From contig NC_092875.1 in assembly GCF_028372415.1 (NCBI RefSeq), forward strand, positions 356,554,233 to 356,618,232: 64,000 bases of DNA. Reading direction: 5' to 3'. The notes below the pieces were generated by a model. That model ran no database searches, was not told where the DNA came from, and saw only the letters and a program-made list of their open reading frames with translations. Positions 21,413-32,468 of the stretch are shown here, one piece after another. The position numbers were made by a program, and so were the translations under genes. How positions within the stretch are numbered: position 1 is the stretch's first letter; each line of letters opens with the position of its first letter. Source of the stretch: Notamacropus eugenii. Its lineage: Eukaryota; Chordata; Mammalia; Diprotodontia; Macropodidae.

Positions 21413-22579
21413 GACCTAGATCCTTTACAAAAGTCTTAACCCAGAGGTTGTCATGGTATGGAAGTATTTGACTATGGATTTATACAAGATCTACCTACAG
21501 AAGGCAAATAGTGGTTGAATCTACTAAGCGGAAGGGGCTTTGAATACGTCTCTTGTCTGAGTGACAGCCTAATCAAATTCAGAAAATCCCTTCGCTAAAA
21601 GTTTGTCACCAGAAGATGAAATGGCCTTACTTATGGTAATCCATTAATCAGGCAAAACTAAAAAATGTTTCACATCTCTAGGTGACTCCATTTTTGCAGC
21701 AATGACAGTGATGGAAAAGTAGGTAGTTTTTAGTCAGCAAATGGTAATTTTATCCGTTGTTACTTGACAGTAATATGACAACCTGTCAATGCCTTGTCTT
21801 TGATTGTTCTTCATCTCATTATTGCTCTTCTTAACTGTCTCCAAATATTTCTTATCAAAGTGTGGTGACTACACTTTATACACTTTAACAGGTTGACTGC
21901 TTCAAAGAACAGATGAAATACCTTTTCTCAGCATGGACACATCATAGTCCTTTTAATACATTTCTGAATTTCCTTTGATTTTTTACTCATGATTTCTGAC
22001 ACATGTTCAGTATTTAAAAATCTATATTTATTCTTACTAAAAATCTATATTTATTCTTTTGTAATTTTCAACTTTTTTGCCTTCAAGCATACTAGGTGTT
22101 GCCATTGAACTTTAGACTGTTTTTATTAGACTAATTGGTTGAAGCCAATTTGACTTTTATTTCTAATCTCTGCGTATTAAGTATTATTAATGTATTATTA
22201 TGTATTAGTGACATTATTTATTATGTAGTAGGATTTATCTACCAAGTCAGAGAGGAGTTGTGATGTGTGTTGGAGAGAGTTCCTACAGTAGGAGTTCCCA
22301 ATGATGAGGACATTGAAAAAGATGGGCCCTCTGACAATCCTGGTGAGACACCACTTGATATACCTTCTGTGTCAAGTGTCAAACCATTGATCACTTATCT
22401 TTGATACAACCTTCAAGGGCCCTTATTGTAGGTTAGCCAAGACAGTCTGTTGATTAGTAAATAAGAATGTCACATGCATAGAATTGAGGGGATTAGTAAA
22501 ACAAAGCATGAGGAATACTATCAATTGCTTTCTCCTTTTCCCTGTCATTCTCTTGTAGTAGAAAATTTAATTGTCCCAG
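21413..22579. other. No gene or recognised repeat
   Basis: AT-rich. Contains a short tandem duplication of 'aaaatctatatttattctt' (about 22017-22058) and a TATTA-rich patch at 22170-22225. Confidence 0.55.
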
Positions 22580-22596
22580 CACAGTTTGTTTTTCAT
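22580..22596. repeat. Target-site duplication, left copy
   Basis: cacagtttgtttttcat matches cacagtttgcttttcat at 25466-25482 with one mismatch in 17. The pair brackets the ORF1-only L1. Confidence 0.85.
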
Positions 22597-23385
22597 TTCC
22601 ACAAAATTTTGAGTTCCAAATTTTCTCCCCATTTCTCCCATCCCCTCCCCAAAATGGCGAACATTCTAATTACCTCTATCACCAATCTGCCCTCCCTTCT
22701 AACATCCCTCCCTTCCCTTATCTCTATCTTCTCTTTGGTCCTGTAGGGCAAGACAAATTTCTAAACCCCATTACCAGTATTTCTTATTTCCTAGTTGTAT
22801 GCAAGAATAATACTCAACAATTGTTCCTAAAACTTTGAGTTCCAACTTCTCTTCCTCCCTCCCTCCCCACCTATCCCCATTGGGAAGGCAAGCAATTCAA
22901 TATAAGCCATATCTGTGTGGTTTTGCAAATGACTTCCATAATAGTTGTGTGGTGTAAGACTATATTTCCTCCATCCTATCCTGCCCCCCATTTCTTCCAT
23001 TGTCTCTTTTGACCCTGTCCCTCCCCAAGAGTGTTGACTTCTAATTGCTTCCTCCTCCCATTGCCCTCCCTTCCATCATCCTCCCCACCCTGCTTATCCC
23101 CTTCTCCCTGACTTTCCTGTATTGTAAGATAGGTTTCCATACCAAAATGAGTGTGCACTTTATTCCTTCTTTTAGTTGAATGTGATGAGAGCAAGCTTCA
23201 TGTTTTTTCTCTCACCTCTCCCCTTTTTTCCTCCATTGAAAAGTCTTTTGCTTGCCTCTTTTATGAGAGATAATTTGCCCCATTCCATTACTCCCTTTTT
23301 CCTCCCAATATATTTCTCTCTCACCCCTTAATTTCATTTTTTTAAGGTATGATCCCATCCTATTCAACTCACCCTGTGCTCTGTC

Positions 23386-23392
23386 TGTGTGT

Positions 23393-23448
<56 letters not shown>
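23386..23448 (+). repeat. (TG)n microsatellite inside the ORF1-only L1
   Basis: It lies just downstream of ORF1 in element sense. The two other copies of the family also carry a simple repeat here (58117-58156; 59315-59428). Confidence 0.93.
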
Positions 23449-23451
<3 letters not shown>

Positions 23452-23489
23452 CTCACTAACTATCCAGATGCTGAAAAAAGTTTCAAGAG

Positions 23490-24670
23490 CTACAAATATT
23501 GTCTTTCCATGTAGGAATGTAAACAGTTCAACTTTAGTAAGTCCCTTATGATTTCTCTTTGCTGTTTACCTTTCCATAGTTCTCTTGATTCTTGTGTTTG
23601 AAAGTCAAATTTTCTTTTCAGCTCTGGTCTTTTCATCAAGAATACTTGAAAGTCCTTTATTTCATTGAAAGACCATTTTGTCCCCTGAAGTATTATACTC
23701 AGTTTTGCTGGGTAGGTGATTCTTGGTTTTAGTCCTAGTTTCTTTGACTTCTGGAATATCATATTTCATGCCCTTTGATTCCTTAATGTAGAAGCTACTA
23801 GATCTTGTGTTATCCTGATTGTATCTCTACAATACTTGAATTGTTTCTTTCTAGCTGCTTGCAATATTTTCTCCTTGATCTTGGCCACAATGTTCCTAGG
23901 AATTTCTTTTTTTGGATCTCTTTCAGGAGGTGATCAGTGGATTCTTTCAATATTTATTTTGCCCCCTGTTTCTAGAATATCAGGGCAGTGTTCCTTGATA
24001 ATTTCATGAAAGATGATGTCTAGACTCTTTTTTTTTGATCATGGCTTTCAGGTAGTCCCATAATTTTTAAATTGTCTCTCCTGGGTCTATTTTATAAGTC
24101 AGTTGTTTTTCCAATGACATATTTCACATTCTCTTCCATTTTTTCATTCTTTTGGTTTTGTTTTGTGATTTCTTGGTTTCTTATAAGGTCATTAGCCTCC
24201 ATCTGTTCCATTCTAATTTTTAAAGAAATATTTTCTTCAGTGAGCTTTTGAACCTCCTTTTCCATTTGACTAGTTCTGCCTTTTAAAGCATTCTTCTCCT
24301 CTTTGGCTTTTCGGACCTCTTTCGCCAGTTGAGTTAGCCTATTTTTAAAGGTGTTATTTTCTTTGGGATTTTTTTGGGTCTCCTTTAGCAAGGTGTTGAC
24401 CCACTTTTCATGATTTTCTTGCATCTCTCATTTCTCTTTCCACTTTTTCCTCCATCTCTCTTACTTGATTTTCAAAATCCTTTTTGAGATCTTCCATGGC
24501 CTGAGACCATTGAATATTTATTTTGGATGTTTGGGATACAGAAGCCTTACTTTTATGTCTTTCCCTGATGGTAACCATTGTTCTTCCTCATCTGAAAGGA
24601 TGGGAGAAGCTATCTGTTCACCAAGAAAGTAAACTTCTATAGTCTTATTTTTTTCCCCTTTTTTGGGCAT
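23490..24670 (-). pseudogene. L1 ORF1p pseudogene (ORF1-only L1 copy A)
   Basis: ORF1p is the L1 RNA-binding chaperone. The start ATG at 24670 begins MPKKGEKNKTIEV and stays open about 50 codons. A frameshift near 24548 follows. Residues from 24424 to 24092 form a heptad-rich coiled coil (LTQLAKEVRKAKEEKNALKG), with a stop before the RRM region. The last 90 codons (23762-23490) match the ORF1p C-terminal domain (TYPAKLSIILQGTKWSF). Total length of about 393 codon equivalents suits the family. Several stops and frameshifts make it non-functional. Confidence 0.83.
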
Positions 24671-24682
24671 TTTCCCAACCAG

Positions 24683-25141
24683 TCACTTGACCTTTGGGTC
24701 CTTTGTCAAGAGTAGGGTATACTCTGGGGACCTGTAAGATCTCAGTTCCTCCAAGGTGGCACAATCAAGCGTGTACACTGGTCTGGGAGCAGAAAGAGAT
24801 TTTTGTGCCCAGAATCTTAGCAGTTTCCTCTTCACAACCACCTGGACTCCAGTTCCACCAAGCCAGAACTGAGGGCTGAGATTCAGATAAGCTGCAGGGG
24901 CAGGGTCACCATTCAATGTGAGATAAAGATCAGCTGCTTCATGGCCTCTACACAGGGCTGAGGTAAGAATCAGCTGCTCAGTGCCCCCTGGGGTTTTATG
25001 ATCCAACAATGGATGCAGGCTGCTGTAGGGGCTGCTGTGGGAACTGCTGCTGCCTGCCAGATGGGACCTCTGCACGAGTCTGAGGCTGGAGCTATGGGAA
25101 GGCCCTTCTCCCTTCTCAGGTAGCTGAAAAAACCCTGTCAC
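24683..25141 (-). other. 152-codon upstream ORF in the L1 5'UTR, in frame with ORF1
   Basis: A Met-started frame of 152 codons lies wholly inside the 5'UTR on the element's sense strand. Its stop (24683-24685) is followed by four sense codons and then the ORF1 ATG, all in one frame. The product would be Ser/Leu-rich with no domain I recognise. The other copies lack the 5'UTR, so conservation cannot be judged here. It may simply be an open stretch in GC-rich DNA. Confidence 0.45.
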
Positions 25142-25465
25142 TGACCTTTGGTGCCTGTGGATTGAGGGCTCTAGGAAAGGCTGCTACTGTGACTGGAGAT
25201 TCCGCCTTTGAGGCCTTCTGGTATCCTCCTCCCAGAGACGCTGCGTGGCCAAAGCTGGGCTGGGCTCTGCTCCACATCTGGTGCCACAGACATTTCCCTT
25301 TGACCTTTCAGGTCACCTTGGGCTGGAAATCTCCTCCACTCTATTCTTCACTTCTGCTGCTCTAGAATTTGTTGAGAGTCTTTCTTTACAGGTATTTTAT
25401 GGGCTGTGGGAGGAGAGCTAGCATATGTGTGTCTTTCTACTCCACTATCTTGGCTCTGCTGCCCC

Positions 25466-25482
25466 CACAGTTTGCTTTTCAT
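25466..25482. repeat. Target-site duplication, right copy
   Basis: cacagtttgcttttcat, partner of 22580-22596. Confidence 0.85.
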
Positions 25483-25639
25483 GAAGTCATGTTAATTCCA
25501 GCTGCATAAGTTAATGTTTTATGCACTTGTAGATCCTCATAAATTGATGGTTTAATTATTTATTCAAATATCATTCCAAGTATAATGTTAATACCTCTGT
25601 CCTTACTCTCCCCATTTTCCTTTTTCAATTCTATTTATC

Positions 25640-26100
25640 ATTGATGGCCCAACTCAGGCTCCATATTCTTTGACCAGATCTCTCTGTTCTTTCCAGTTCA
25701 TCATGATCTCCATTATCTCTCCTTTTCTGATCCCCAAAGATATTCATTTCCCATAATAATACTAGCTACCATTTATATAGCACTTACTATGTGCCATGTA
25801 TTGTGTTACCATTACCTCATTTGATTCTCACTACAAGACTGTGAGATAGGTGCTGCTATCACTCCCAATTTATAGATAAGAAAACTGAGGTAGGCAGAAG
25901 TTAAGAGACTTATCCAGGGTCACACAGTTAATAAATATAGGAGGCCAAATTTGAACTCAGGTCTTCCTGATTCCAGGTCTAGCACTCTATCCACTGCTCT
26001 ACCTAGTTGCCATATTTCCCATTGGATCCTTCAGAGAGACTTCTTTGTATTTGTAATTATCTTTTCACATCTCCCTAACTGAAGAGTAAGATATTTTAGA
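25640..26100 (+). mobile_element. L2 LINE 3' end, split by a SINE
   Basis: The first half (25640-25757: 'ggcccaactcaggctccata', 'ctccttttctgatccccaaa') and the second (26012-26100: 'gtatttgtaattatcttttc', 'tctccctaactgaagagtaa') read through as one L2 end around the SINE at 25758. Confidence 0.65.
25758..26011 (-). mobile_element. MIR/MAR1-type SINE, antisense, full length
   Basis: 'agcacttactatgtgccatg', 'gataagaaaactgaggtagg', 'tcagggtc'-type head and 'ccactgctctacctagttgc' span the whole SINE in reverse. Confidence 0.85.
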
Positions 26101-26679
26101 AGATCAAATGACCATCCACAGATAACTGGAAGAGATCTCAGTGGTTATCTTGTTGAATATTTTCATGTCTTATGGAAATTCATATCTGTATCTCTTATAA
26201 TTCTTGAATACTTCCTTGCTTTCAACAAAATATATTACCTGATTGATAGTAATTAAAACTCTGTTCTGTCCTCTCCTTATTCCCCATATCCACTTTTGCA
26301 CCACTGAGGGCAATACTGCAGCAAATGTTTCTTGCTTTTGACTTAGGTTTTCCTAGTTGGTTGGTGACTTGCTTCCTAGGCCCTGAAATGCTCATTCAAT
26401 TGGCATTATAGTCAACCAAGTCATTGACTGAAGAAAGCAGGTTCTTAATAAGGGTGAACATAAAGAAATGCTGGCTCTTGTTATTATCTGCCCAATTTCT
26501 ATATAGAGAATAGAGAGATGGGCTCTGAAGAATGGGGGATGTGAAGTCACTGAGTTCCACCCCCAGCTTGTGCTTCTGTCATTCCCTAGTTTCAATATGG
26601 CAGGCTGAAGGATGGAAGTATGTTACCTTCAAAGTCTTAAGTAGTGTTAACAGTACTATTTTTGCTATGCTGAGATATT
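26101..26679. other. No gene; weak CR1/L3-like start
   Basis: 'ggaagagatctcagtggtta' near 26130 hints at a CR1/L3 end. The rest is unassigned. Confidence 0.4.
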
Positions 26680-27010
26680 AAAAGGAATAGGAAAGAGGGT
26701 TAAAGGAAGTATTTCTCAGAAAAAAAGAAAGATTTCTCTTAAACAAAAAAGGAGAGGGAAAAGTGAGACAAGTACAGGGGAAAATAAAGAAATTATGAAG
26801 TTAAAAAAGGAGGAGGAAAAGTAAAGGGTACAAGGGGGTAGGAAATTGAGGGAAAATGTGGAAGACAATGAGGAGAAAAGGAAAACATAAGCAGAACCAG
26901 AAAGAAAAGAAATGTGTGTACGCATTTCAATGTTTTGAAATTTAAAAAGAAAGTAAGAGAAATGTAAAGATAAAAAAGAAGATAAAGGAAGTCAAGGAGA
27001 AGTGAGATAA
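26680..27010 (+). repeat. Purine-rich low-complexity tract
   Basis: About 330 bp dominated by gaaa, gagg and aaag on the + strand. The Phe/Leu/Ser-rich minus frames 26716-27035 are the complement of this bias. Confidence 0.8.
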
Positions 27011-27084
27011 ATGAGATGACATCACAGACTTCCAAAGGGGAGCACTGACCAGACTTTCTTTTTCATTCTCTACTAGGCCCCACA

Positions 27085-27142
27085 GCACAGCATCCTCCAC
27101 ATATTAGGTGCCCAATAAATATTGGTTGAATTAATTAAAGAA
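27085..27142 (+). mobile_element. L2 LINE 3' terminus fragment
   Basis: 'ccacatattaggtgcccaat' then 'aaatattggttgaattaa'. Confidence 0.6.
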
Positions 27143-27829
27143 ACCATTTAGGAAAATATGTGCAGATTGTATAAGAAGAAGTTGGGAACATAAGATGGAA
27201 GGTGCATTAGAGAAAAAGGGATTTATGTGGTAGTAGAAATGGCCCCCTAAAGATTATCAGGGCAAATCACACTGGTTCATCTCCTAACCATTTTTCTTTA
27301 CAAAGCTGAAATAAAAATTAAATGGTACTTAAGGACAGCCTTGAATGGGAAAAGAAGGTAAAAAAAACCCATAAAACATACCAAAACAGACATTGTACAA
27401 GCTGAAGAATATGTGTCTGAATCCATAGGTCTGAGGTGGGTTCTGAGTGGAACTAGAAATTATATCTCAGTGAGTAGTATTTATTCATTACATTTATTCT
27501 GTGGGTGCTTATCAGGGTGTCACTATATCACCCAACTGTGTCTTCCTCACATGATTCCCTCCCTACCAGAAAGGAACAAAGTAAAAAACCTCACAGACAA
27601 CCCAGTCTCCTCTAGTCCCCTACTCTCACTCCACCTCCCTTCCTCTATCTCCAGAGACTGAAGTGAGATAGGGAAATGGGAGAGGAAGTGGGTTGCTTCT
27701 GGGACCAGTCTCTGCTAGAGAACCACACCTACAGGTTACAACCAATAGAAACGAAAGTCAGACTCAAAGTCTGAAGGGCAAACAGAAAAAAAGCAAACAA
27801 TATCAGTATTAGTTATATGTTGTTATGAT
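27143..27829. other. No gene or recognised repeat
   Basis: Mixed-composition sequence. An 82-codon frame (27413-27661) shows no motif. Confidence 0.5.
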
Positions 27830-28080
27830 CTCCCCCAGGAGAATGCAAACTTCTTGAGAGTAGGAATTGCTTTATTCTTTGCATCAGTATCACTAGTTAG
27901 TCAAGAAGCATTTATTAAATGTCTACTCTACACCAGACATTGTGTTAAATGCTGGAATACAAAGAAAGGCAAAAGACAGTCCTTGCTCTCAAGGAGCTTA
28001 TAGTTGAATGTCCTCAGTAGTGCTGTACGCAGCACCTAGCACAGAGTAGATGCTTAATAGATGTTTGCTTGATTTCTCAT
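27830..28080 (+). mobile_element. L2 LINE 3' end, split by an insertion
   Basis: 'aacttcttgagagtaggaat' and 'tctttgcatcagtatc' stop at 27893. 'agcacctagcacagagtaga' with 'tgcttaatagatgtttgc' resumes after 28012. Confidence 0.65.
27894..28012 (+). mobile_element. Old interspersed repeat, 5' part, nested in L2
   Basis: 'gaagcatttattaaatgtct', 'ccagacattgtgttaaatgc' and 'agtccttgctctcaaggagc' match the same stretch at 31722 and 46840. I know this as a common old mammalian repeat but cannot name its family with certainty. Confidence 0.6.
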
Positions 28081-28295
28081 TGAAGAAATATGGGAGGGTA
28101 ATTCCACTTGTTTTCAGGTTAGGGTAGAGACTAGGATAAGCGTACATTTGTGCTTCATGTTTTTCTTAATACCAGCCACATCTCTTCCCCTATGGCTGCC
28201 TATCTGAATCACTGCACATGTACTGACAGAGAGGGTTCAGGAACTGGTATGAAATGGCAGCGCAGAGAGATGTCCCAACTCCTTTCATTTCTTCG

Positions 28296-28500
28296 AAGAA
28301 AGTCAGGGAATCATAGAATATCAGCTTTGAAGGTGATCCCAGACAACATTAAAGATAACCACCATCTAAACAGGAATCCCTGACGAATGGTCATACAGCC
28401 TACACTTGAAGATCTTCAGCAATATGGAACTCACTGTTTCTCCAGATAGCTCATTTCACTTTGGGACAGGTGGTCTTTTGAGGGAGCTGAAGGGAAATTT
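28296..28500 (-). mobile_element. CR1/L3-type LINE 3' fragment, antisense
   Basis: 'gaatcatagaatatcagctt', 'acacttgaagatcttcagca' and 'catttcactttgggacaggt' are the antisense CR1/L3 text. Confidence 0.7.
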
Positions 28501-28839
28501 CTTAAGAGTGAATGTGTTTGGGCTTATAGGTAAAAAACACCTAACTCATGTTTTAAGAAAATCCAAGAAGCCCTTTAATTTTGATCTTGGGGAGCATATT
28601 TAGCAGATGAAGTCTGAACTAGAAAAGGACATGTCTAAAGCTGGATGATCATTTGACAATCTTTGTAGCCCTGGAATTTTCTTCCCTCTATCTCCAGAAG
28701 TATTTGCAGACTGACTTGGAAATGGCTTAGGAATGGGGAAATAGCAATTGGAAAAGAAATAAGCAGAGGAAAGACCCTTCTTTCACAATTCCCTTATGGC
28801 CAGTCGGATCACAGGAGTTACTCTGGGAAGCACTTTAAA
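28501..28839. other. No gene or recognised repeat
   Basis: Nothing assignable. Possibly continues the CR1/L3 relic for a short way. Confidence 0.45.
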
Positions 28840-28975
28840 GATGGTTTAATGACACCTTTTATTTTAACAGAGAAGGAGACCAAGGATCAAGGTCACAAAA
28901 AAGATAAATAGAAGAGCCAGAATTCAAACCTAAGTCCTTTGACATCAAATCCATTATTCTTTCTACAATAATTAA
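28840..28975 (-). mobile_element. MIR SINE, antisense, degraded
   Basis: 'aagatggtttaatgacacct' precedes reversed core 'agagaaggagaccaaggatc' and head 'agaattcaaacctaagtcct'. Confidence 0.55.
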
Positions 28976-30037
28976 ACCATGCACTAAGTCTGCTTGCTAA
29001 CTATCGCCATATCCCTGTCTTAGAAGATAGTCAAAAAGTTATTTAGTGTAAGAAAAGAAAAATAAAAATTTCCAGCAAGAAAAATAAAAATGTTGAAAAG
29101 TTTTATATTTTCAGTGTTTAGGTAACAAATAATGAAATTGGTATGCAAAACCAGAGAATAAATCACTTTTTACCTACTACTTTTTGCAGTTTTTAGGACA
29201 CATTTTCTGTACCAGATTTTTAGAAGCAAGACTGCACATCCAGAGTGAAACATCTTGTAGATAAAAACAGCTCCAACACCCTGTAGAAATCTATCTCTCT
29301 TCTTATGCCTTGTGCACTGGGCATTGCCAACTTTAACTGAATAGTAAAGTGGATTTAAACTTGGGGAACGTATTCTGCACTCCACTTCAAATTTATTAAC
29401 TGACATTTTATTGCTTTTTTTTACACAGGTGCTTTTTTACACCAGAAGAATTTTTTTCCCCTTTACTGATGCTGTTACTTGTAAATGTAGAGCCACTTGA
29501 TAAGAACAGGCAAGAAAAAAAGCACTTATAAGCTGTTGATAGATTCCCTCTTTATCCACGGTAACTCTGAAGTTGAATTGATTGAGAGATTGATAATTTT
29601 AGATTTATTTCTTTGACCTTTTTTCCTTATTGTCACAAGTAAAATTTAAAGAACTCCTTAAAATATTTGTCTGTGGAGAGGGGATGAACAGGGGTGATTC
29701 CATGGATGCTCTGGATACATGGGGTTGGACGTGCACTCTGACTCAGTATTGAAGGGCTAAAATTCTGAGATGACGAGATAATACAGCAATCCTTCACTGA
29801 GGCACCAGGTCAGAGGTGTTTAGTTACTGAATCAGGAAGAGCCATGTACTCCGTAGTATCGAAGTGGAAGAGGCAGTATCCAGTCTTTTTGTTGCAACCT
29901 CTTTGGTGAGAAACAGCTAAATGCCAACTCTTCTTTTGCTTTCCAGTCAGGGATAAAAGATTTCTCTCTCCTCCAAGCCAGGAAGTTCAAAGATTTGGCT
30001 TTTTCTATGTCATGCTATAACTACAAAAGACTAATGG
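28976..30037. other. No gene or recognised repeat
   Basis: About 1 kb of AT-rich sequence. The 78-codon minus frame 29170-29406 has no motif I recognise. Confidence 0.5.
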
Positions 30038-30268
30038 AGACAGGGAGGTATAGTGTGTAGATGTCTAGACTTGGAGTCAAGAAGACTTAGCTTCACATCC
30101 TCTTTTTGATACACTGTAGTCATGGACCAGTCCCTTAATGTACCTGTGAATCAGTTTCTTCATCCACAATATAGAATATTTATAATAAATCTCTGATTCA
30201 TAAAGTAATCTGAAGGCTCAGATGAGGTAAGGAGTCTAAATATTTAAAGTGCTATATAAATGCCACTT
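30038..30268 (+). mobile_element. MIR/MAR1-type SINE
   Basis: 'tagacttggagtcaagaaga', 'atcagtttcttcatccacaa' and 'aaagtgctatataaatgcca' run in order. Confidence 0.72.
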
Positions 30269-31617
30269 TGCATGGTAAAAGGAAGACTTTCTTGGCTTGA
30301 TCCTTTGGGGGGATTGTAAAGTCAGTTGCATACTCGAAATCATTTACCTTCTGTCCCGTGACTCTGTCCCTATATGGAAACCCATTAATTTACTTCAGCT
30401 TTATATCTTTTTCTTTAATGCTCCCATTAAAGAATTACTTACATCCTTTGAAACATTTTGGCTGGTTGGAACCCTTCAACTTTTACATAATATGCCTTGT
30501 AAAAGTGTTTGTATCCCTTGAGGCTTATTAGGGCTACAGATGCTGGTCATTATAGTTATTTAATTTCTTAATTATCTTGCCCATTTTATTAAGGACTCTT
30601 GTAGTTTACGATACTTAAGCAGCTGGGTTAATGAGGTGTTTGGCTCTCTGAAATGATTGTTTTTATAAAGAGATATACCTTTACCCCAGAAAGGGTTTAT
30701 TTCTAGACTCCAGGTTTTCTCCTTAGGGTAAGAAATGTAGTGACAGAGGAAAGCTGAAAATGGGCCTTTACTAGCATGCTAAAGTAGAGACCTGAAGTAA
30801 TTTGGGATAGCTCAGCCCAAATTGGCCTTTTGCTTGAAATAGACGAAGAAACGTCCTGTTTCATTGCTCAGTTTAACTGGGAGATGCATCACAGTAGGGG
30901 AACTACAATGTCCAGGTACCAGTAGAACCCAGGCCAAGTCAAAAAGTGGACCTGGAGTTAGTCTCAGCCACGTCTAAGCTCTTCTTCTCTGGAGAAGTCT
31001 CAATGCCTCTGCTTCTATTATCATCAAAACTTCTGCCTTTTCTCCTCCAAAGTCCTGTACTTCCTACATACCAGTATGGAGGGTAAGAACTTTAATCAGA
31101 TAAACCCATTCTGACTGATATATTAGCTAACCAACGGGCTACCAAGGAGTCTTAATCTAGAATCAAATTCTCTCTAAAGTAACAATGAATAGATTTCAAG
31201 GAATCCAAGAATTTGTTTTTAAAGGTTTTGATAAATGTATTTCAATATAAGTTTATTTCCCTTGTAATTGGCGTATTTTATTTTATTAACTTAAAAATGT
31301 TATTTTGAGAACAGGTCCATAACGTTACCAGACTGCCCAGGGGACCCACAACACAGAAGACAACTCCTACTCTAGAGTAATTTATTACCTCAGCCCTTAA
31401 GCATTGATAACTGAAGCTAAACCAGCGTTTTGAGGACAGAGGAACTTTAGTTACCCTTAAATCATAGCTGAAGAATGTCTGCCTTTCTGGCTCATATTAA
31501 TTCTATAACAGAAATACATATATACATAAACCTCAGGAAGAATCATTGTTCTTCTGCCCTACCATTTCCTAATTTCCCTTCCCTATTCCTTGTTTCTTCC
31601 TCCTTCATAAATACTCC
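30269..31617. other. No gene or recognised repeat
   Basis: About 1.3 kb without recognised elements or supported frames. Confidence 0.5.
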
Positions 31618-31625
31618 TTCTAGGG

Positions 31626-32290
31626 CAGAGCTCCCCAACCTGGATGCTTGCCATGGGGTAAGGGAATATTTATTATATATCTATATTATCTGATAGAAGT
31701 GAGTGAATAAAAAAAAAAACAAACTTCTATTAAGTGCTTACTCTGTGCCAGACATAGTGTTAAGTGCTGAGGATACAAGCGAGGCAGTCCCTGCCCTCAA
31801 GGAACTTATATTCAAATAGGGGAAGATAAAATATATGGGGAGCTACAGTTAGGAAGGGGCAGGGTAGCCAGCTGACTATATTCAAGCAACCACAAGGTTT
31901 GGAGCTAACTAGATGAAGGGGATGAAGAGGAACTCATTTACCACAGCCCAGGGCCCTGAGGCAGCACTGTGAATTTAGTTAAGTAGTGGAAAGTCAGAGC
32001 ACAAGCTGAAGGGTTCTGGGAAACCTTATGACATCCTGGTTCTGAGAATATAGGTTAAAGAATTGTGTATTAGATAAATTGATAAATACGTAATAACTTT
32101 ATGATTAAAAAAGTTATTTACCAAATACAATTTTCTTTTTTGGCAAATTAATTAATTTTAGTTTATTTCTTATTTGTAGAAAAATGGTAAACTCAAGAAC
32201 TTATTTCCTGTTATATTGAATAGGGAATATGAGAAGGTTTTGTGGAAAAAGCCAAGAAATATGGGGACTAAAAAAGGTTGAGAACCCCTG
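31626..32290. mobile_element. Non-autonomous hAT (Charlie-like) transposon
   Basis: Left terminus 'cagagctccccaacctgg' and right terminus 'ggttgagaacccctg' form hAT-type terminal inverted repeats (right end reversed: caggggttctcaacc). The 8-bp flanks ttctaggg (31618-31625) and ttctagtg (32291-32298) match at 7 of 8 positions, the duplication length of hAT elements. The 665-bp interior is AT-rich, codes for nothing, and appears to contain an older-type repeat fragment at 31722. Confidence 0.78.
31722..31835 (+). mobile_element. Old interspersed repeat fragment inside the hAT element
   Basis: 'attaagtgcttactctgtgc', 'gtgttaagtgctgaggatac' and 'ccctgccctcaaggaactta' match the 27894 and 46840 copies. 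Confidence 0.6.
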
Positions 32291-32409
32291 TTCTAGTGCT
32301 AGTATTTTCCAAAGTTTACTCTTCTTTATGGTGAAGTAGTCCAAAAAGAAAGGAAACCAAATCTTCAAGACCCCAAGTTCAGTACAGTGATTGCCCTTTC
32401 AAGAAGGAG

Positions 32410-32468
32410 ATATAGACACACAGAGAAATAAAGACAGACACACAGAGACAGAGACAGACAGACAGAAA
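32410..32468 (+). repeat. (CAGA)n simple repeat
   Basis: gacacacagaga and cagacagacaga units. Confidence 0.85.

Larger units (their letters stand above)
22597..25465 (-). mobile_element. Full-length ORF1-only L1 (HAL1-like), antisense
   Basis: Minus strand, 5' to 3': a GC-richer 5'UTR starting 'gcagcagagccaagatagtg' (25465-24671), ORF1 (24670-23490, broken), a (TG/CA)n tract, then about 0.8 kb of purine-rich 3'UTR ending 'aaaattttgtggaaatg'. There is no ORF2: the whole 2.87-kb unit is bracketed by a 17-bp target duplication. The copy at 57260-59238 has the same ORF1-to-3'UTR junction, so the missing ORF2 is inherited rather than a private deletion. It would have needed ORF2p from an L1 to move. 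Old and inactive. Confidence 0.85.

Noticed and set aside
21105..21471. Overlapping 75-114-codon frames on both strands
   Set aside because: They translate the CA/CAGAGA microsatellite into dipeptide repeats. No coding evidence.
22474..23194. Short frames on both strands at 22474-22746 and 22976-23194
   Set aside because: They lie in the purine-rich 3'UTR of the antisense ORF1-only L1.
26716..27035. Phe/Leu-rich minus-strand frames resembling membrane proteins
   Set aside because: They are the complement of a purine-rich tract. The hydrophobicity is a composition artefact.
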